Source: Rhizorhabdus dicambivorans (lineage in GTDB: Bacteria > Pseudomonadota > Alphaproteobacteria > Sphingomonadales > Sphingomonadaceae). From it: DNA of 64,000 nucleotides. A program made the translations under genes and the position numbers. Below, one piece after another: positions 63,592 through 64,000 of this stretch. The stretch covers positions 1,900,001 through 1,964,000 of the forward strand of contig NZ_CP023449.1 of assembly GCF_002355275.1 (NCBI RefSeq). Reading direction: 5' to 3'. Each line of letters begins with the position of its first letter. Position 1 is the first letter of the stretch. The notes beneath the pieces are model-generated. The model was not told the origin of the DNA and did no database searches. It saw only the letters and a program-made list of their open reading frames with translations.

Positions 63592-64000
63592 ACGGGTCGC
63601 ACCAGCCGGTCCGGCGGCAGGCGGAGGCGGGGCTGCGCGGCCGTCCGCGCATCCGCGCGGCGGCGCGCTGCAGGGCGGGCTGTGGGGGCTATGGCTCGGC
63701 TGCGGGCCGCTGATCCTCTTCCTCGGCGCGCCTGCCCGCATCCCGATCTACCTCTACGGTCAGGTCGATACCCGGCTGGAGACGCCGCAGGCCAAGGCGC
63801 TGACCATCCTCGTCATCCTGCTCGGGCTGGTCCCCGCGCTGGCGACGCTGATCGGCTCGCGGATCAGGCCCGCCCAGGCACTGCCTTTCCTTGCCATCGC
63901 GACGATGATCCTGTTCGCGATCACGCTCAGCCTGGTCGGCACCCATGAACGCGCGGATATCGTCAAGCCGCTGCTCGGCCTCTACGTCTTCGGGCTGGTC
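63581..64000 (+). CDS. Polymerase-like membrane protein (Wzy / O-antigen ligase type), cut by the window edge
   Basis: An open frame of 140 codons that runs off the right edge. The TTG at 63581 overlaps the GumC-type coding end; an in-frame stop lies at 63554. After a basic Pro/Gly-rich leader come hydrophobic segments (LWGLWLGCGPLILFLGAPAR; ALTILVILLGLVPALATLIG; ALPFLAIATMILFAITLSLV). Position after GT4 and GumC suggests a polymerase or ligase; the diagnostic Wzy_C loop would be outside the window. Confidence 0.65.
   Translation, partial: MSPERVAPAGPAAGGGGAARPSAHPRGGALQGGLWGLWLGCGPLILFLGAPARIPIYLYGQVDTRLETPQAKALTILVILLGLVPALATLIGSRIRPAQALPFLAIATMILFAITLSLVGTHERADIVKPLLGLYVFGLV

Overview
The window is GC-rich, densely packed chromosomal DNA from an alphaproteobacterium, most likely a sphingomonad (Sphingomonas/Rhizorhabdus-like). 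The grounds are the 204-residue S4 protein, a PEPxxWA-CTERM sorting tail, a long TonB-dependent receptor of the sphingomonad catabolic type, a Wza/Wzx/GumC polysaccharide cluster and a large aromatic/terpenoid-type catabolic island. This is inferred from gene content; no 16S rRNA gene is present. I found no tRNA or rRNA gene, CRISPR array, insertion sequence or integrase.

Layout. 1-1.4 kb: a truncated NodT-type efflux lipoprotein divergent from its probable TetR repressor, with two operator-like repeats between them. 1.4-9.0 kb: mostly housekeeping genes (rpsD, chorismate mutase, acyltransferase, sterol-desaturase-type hydroxylase, a PEP-CTERM exported protein, then trmJ, nrdR, glyA and rpiB). 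9-24.4 kb: a flippase, a lipoprotein, Ada, a DMT exporter, two SDR/hydrolase-type genes with a GlxA-type regulator, DUF808, a K+ channel, a FAD protein, a tandem retropepsin-TPR protein, an L,D-transpeptidase and a CYTH-CHAD protein. 24.5-29.4 kb: a tryptophan/kynurenine locus, with kynA-kynU divergent from an Lrp regulator, a peptidase and an amino-acid permease. 29.4-33.6 kb: a 2OG-Fe oxygenase, two PilZ proteins, an MFS-ABM fusion and two small helical proteins.

33.6-53.3 kb is the main accessory region: a two-armed catabolic island. The minus arm carries an MFS transporter, a P450, a crotonase, an AMACR-like CoA enzyme, an acyl-CoA dehydrogenase, a hydrolase-fold protein, a cupin, an NTF2-like protein and a TonB receptor. 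The plus arm carries a TetR regulator, a Rieske oxygenase, a second P450, two SDRs, a carboxymuconolactone-decarboxylase-family protein, a second NTF2-like protein, a small unknown, a second cupin, a meta-cleavage-type hydrolase and a 3-hydroxyisobutyrate-dehydrogenase-type enzyme. A palindromic element close to TTGTACGATCGTACAA recurs ahead of the TonB receptor, the Rieske gene, the second P450 operon and the hydrolase pair, so I infer one TetR-controlled regulon. Several enzymes have replacements at canonical catalytic positions. The substrate is unknown; P450s with AMACR and beta-oxidation genes suggest a branched, terpenoid- or steroid-like hydrophobic compound, which is inference.

53.3-64 kb: a WYL regulator with a small unknown gene, then an exopolysaccharide cluster running off the right edge. 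On minus are a GT2, an outer-membrane barrel, ugd, a flippase and a Wza-like lipoprotein; on plus are a GT4, a GumC-type chain-length protein and a truncated polymerase-like membrane protein. Two sphingomonad-type palindromic repeats lie at 6.6 kb and 57.4 kb.
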